Part shown: positions 5,965-7,755 of the stretch, piece by piece
Position numbering within the stretch: position 1 is the stretch's first letter
Layout: the number at the start of each line of letters is the position of its first letter
DNA from: Spirochaetia bacterium
GTDB lineage: Bacteria; Spirochaetota; Spirochaetia; Treponematales; Rectinemataceae
Assembly: GCA_021286925.1 (NCBI GenBank)
Contig: JAJTBL010000075.1
Coordinates: 1-7,755, forward strand
Direction of reading: 5' to 3'
Length of the DNA stretch: 7,755 bases
Made by a program: the position numbers and the translations under genes
Notes under the pieces: model-generated
Seen by the model: only the letters and a program-made list of their open reading frames with translations
The model's database searches: none
What the model was told of the DNA's origin: nothing

Positions 5965-7209
5965 ATGAAAGTTTTTACAATGGCAATCCGCAATCTGCAG
6001 AGAAACAGGCGCAGATCCCTGCTCGCCGCCAGTTCGGTCGTTCTTTCAATCTTTCTAGTTATTGTCCTGCAGGGGTTTATGGATGGTTTTCTCGATTCGC
6101 TGGTACGGAATTACACAAAAAACGAAACAGGACATATCAATATAACAACCGCTGAATACCGTGAGCGCGCCCGATTCATGCCGGTTGATACATTCCTGGA
6201 AGATTACGCGGCACTTTCGGATGCGATTCGTACTGAACTTGGAAACATCGAAAATACCGCAGTCATTGCGCCGCGGATTCGATTCGGCGTTCTTTTATCA
6301 TCCGGCAGCCTGACCCGCCAGGCACTGGCGCTTGCCGGCGATCCTGAAATAGAAAAAAACCTTCTCATGCTGGACAGACGCCTCCTGCCTGGCGGCCAGT
6401 ATTGCAACAGCCCTGGCACTGTCATTATCGGAGAAAAACTTGCCAATGACCTGGGGCTCTCGGCTGGAGATGATATAAAAGTTGTAGCACAGAAAGCTGA
6501 TGGCGGCATCGGTTTTAAAAAGCTCAGAATTTCAGGGCTCTTCAGAACGAATGTCAATTCTCTGGATGAATCGGTTTTTCAAATGTCGCTCAACGATGCG
6601 CAAAGCCTGCTCGCAATGGGAAATGGCACCCAGCAAATCTCCATAATGCTACCGGCCTCCGAAAACTCAGCATCCCGAGCCAGCGCCCTTTCCCGACAGC
6701 TTGCAAGCAAAGGCTTCAGCTGGCTTTCGGTTCTTCCGTGGACCGCGATCGGCGAGTATCCAAAAATCGTCGCGATGGCTGGCGCTGTTTATTTTTCGAT
6801 GTACTTTGTCATCGCGCTGCTCGGCGCTTTTATAATCGCGAACATCATGACAATGGTTGTCCTGGAGCGAAAACATGAAATCGGCATTCTGATGTCGATG
6901 GGAATGAAGAAGGGCGATCTCCTCAGCCTCTTTTTACTTGAGGGCAGCCTGCTCGGATTCATCGGCGCTGCAACAGGGAGTATCTGCGGTCTTGCCGTTA
7001 CCGGCATTTTTTCAAAAATAGGCTTTGATCTGACCAGCTCGATGGCAGGAATTTCCTGGCCGCTGGACAATATCATACATACACGGTTTTCAATAGGAGC
7101 AGGCATTGCGGGAATTGCGCTCGGTACCGTTGTCGCGGCTCTTGTATCGTGGCTGCCTTCATGGCGAGCTGCAAACCTGACGCCTGTTGAAGCAATTCGC
7201 TCTATTTAG
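5965..7209 (+). CDS. ABC transporter permease 2, FtsX/LolC/LolE/MacB type
   Basis: This 414-residue protein has the same plan as the preceding permease but clearly diverged sequence: a basic N-terminal elbow (AIRNLQRNRRRSL, 7-19), TM1 at about 20-40, an extracytoplasmic domain at about 41-270, then TM helices at about 274-298, 324-349 and 376-398. The FtsX signature ERKHEIGILMSMGM (301-314) and the closing PSWRAANLTPVEAIRSI motif are present. Two non-identical permeases with one ATPase match the LolC/LolE/LolD arrangement, an asymmetric heterodimer; MacB is a homodimer. The start is set by AAGGAGG 6 nt upstream, 14 nt after the stop of permease 1. The LolA-like gene follows after 22 bp. The substrate is not readable from sequence; a lipoprotein or lipid is the best guess from the neighbour. 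Confidence 0.93.
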   Translation: MKVFTMAIRNLQRNRRRSLLAASSVVLSIFLVIVLQGFMDGFLDSLVRNYTKNETGHINITTAEYRERARFMPVDTFLEDYAALSDAIRTELGNIENTAVIAPRIRFGVLLSSGSLTRQALALAGDPEIEKNLLMLDRRLLPGGQYCNSPGTVIIGEKLANDLGLSAGDDIKVVAQKADGGIGFKKLRISGLFRTNVNSLDESVFQMSLNDAQSLLAMGNGTQQISIMLPASENSASRASALSRQLASKGFSWLSVLPWTAIGEYPKIVAMAGAVYFSMYFVIALLGAFIIANIMTMVVLERKHEIGILMSMGMKKGDLLSLFLLEGSLLGFIGAATGSICGLAVTGIFSKIGFDLTSSMAGISWPLDNIIHTRFSIGAGIAGIALGTVVAALVSWLPSWRAANLTPVEAIRSI

Positions 7210-7231
7210 ATACTTTGAGAAGGAAAAACCA

Positions 7232-7755
7232 ATGAAACGAGAAATATTTGTAATAATGGCCTGCGCTTTTTTCAGCCTGATGACTGGAATGGTCTATGGT
7301 CAGTCAGCACAGTCTATCATTGAAAAAGTAGAAGCGAATCAGACATATCAGAGTATTTCCTATGAGGGGACGATGGAAATACTATCGGGATCCCGGACCA
7401 TGACAAAGACCATGAAAGCGTGGACGGTCGGTTCCGATAAAGCGTTTATCGAATTTACAAATCCGGAAGACCGCGGTGTTCGGATGCTCAAACTCGGGAA
7501 AAACCTGTGGATGTATTTTCCATCGGAAAAAGACACCATCAAAATCACAGGTGCTCTGCTTCAGCAAGGCATGATGGGATCGAATATTTCCTATGAGGAC
7601 ATGATGGAACCTGACATCCTGAAATCACGGTATGAAGCAAGCATATCAGGAGAAGAAACCATCAATGACCGCCCTTGCGTGATTCTTACGCTCAAAGCCC
7701 TGTCTTCAGCCGTTGCGTATTCAAAACGCGTAATCTGGGTAGACAAAGAACATTT
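7232..7755 (+). CDS. LolA-like outer-membrane lipoprotein-sorting protein, 3'-truncated by window
   Basis: The frame begins at ATG 7232, with GAGAAGGA ending 7 nt upstream, and runs open off the window end; 174 complete codons are visible. The N-terminus is a signal peptide: basic MKRE, a hydrophobic core to about residue 21, and a probable signal peptidase I site VYG|QS after residue 23. No lipobox cysteine is present, so the product should be soluble in the periplasm. The mature part shows the LolA-like pattern: an N-terminal helix (QSIIEKVEANQTYQS), then antiparallel strands with FTNPEDRGVRMLKLGKNLW and MYFPSEKDTIKITG, and 'MMGSNISYEDMMEPD', which resembles the 'GSDfSyeDl' segment of the LolA_like (PF17131-type) family. 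Members are thought to carry acylated or lipid cargo in a hydrophobic cavity. Its position directly after the two permeases supports a job as the acceptor or partner of this transporter. An analogous assignment to a factor serving a different exporter cannot be excluded. Confidence 0.88.
   Translation, partial: MKREIFVIMACAFFSLMTGMVYGQSAQSIIEKVEANQTYQSISYEGTMEILSGSRTMTKTMKAWTVGSDKAFIEFTNPEDRGVRMLKLGKNLWMYFPSEKDTIKITGALLQQGMMGSNISYEDMMEPDILKSRYEASISGEETINDRPCVILTLKALSSAVAYSKRVIWVDKEH

Overview
This is a 7.75 kb stretch of ordinary bacterial chromosome with tightly packed genes and moderate GC (estimated by eye at just under 50%). The organism should be a diderm (Gram-negative-type) bacterium. 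The last gene encodes an exported LolA-like protein of the outer-membrane lipoprotein-sorting type, and it follows an ABC transporter of the LolCDE/MacB class. The acyl-CoA ligase with a long hydrophobic insert and the ABC-permease-permease-LolA-like order would fit a spirochaete, but the sequence does not prove that taxon. No mobile element, CRISPR array, tRNA or rRNA was seen.

Layout. (1) Positions 1-1650 (+) hold the 3' part of a long-chain acyl-CoA synthetase whose N-terminus lies outside the window. (2) A hairpin terminator at about 1688-1721 lies between the tails of two convergent genes. (3) Positions 1774-2649 (-) encode a DUF4097-type beta-repeat protein with no visible export signal. 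(4) A divergent intergenic region (2650-2948) carries two mutually exclusive hairpins, a near-consensus sigma-70 promoter (TTGACA, 17 bp, TATAGT) and a perfect 19-bp palindrome over the -10 element and predicted start point. (5) Positions 2949-7755 (+) form a six-gene operon that continues past the window: a six-helix membrane protein, a small winged-helix regulator, an ABC ATPase, two FtsX/LolC/LolE-type permeases, and a LolA-like exported protein cut by the window end.

How the genes may work together. The ATPase and two permeases have the make-up of a MacB/LolCDE-type mechanotransmission transporter: one TM helix, a large extracytoplasmic domain, then three TM helices. The LolA-like protein is the obvious periplasmic partner, so the cassette may extract a lipoprotein or lipid from the inner membrane and hand it to a soluble carrier. 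The operon carries its own regulator near the front, overlapping the membrane-protein gene by ATGA. The palindromic site over the promoter is the natural candidate for autorepression. The regulator has no ligand-binding domain, so the co-translated membrane protein may be its sensor or antagonist; that is inference. The divergent DUF4097-type gene may belong to the same envelope-related regulon. The acyl-CoA synthetase appears unrelated.

The most noteworthy points are the operator layout, the regulator/membrane-protein pair attached to a Lol-like cassette, the apparent replacement of the catalytic A10 lysine in the acyl-CoA synthetase by glutamate, and the paired alternative hairpins upstream of the DUF4097-type gene. 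The system looks like a variant combination of known families, not something wholly new.
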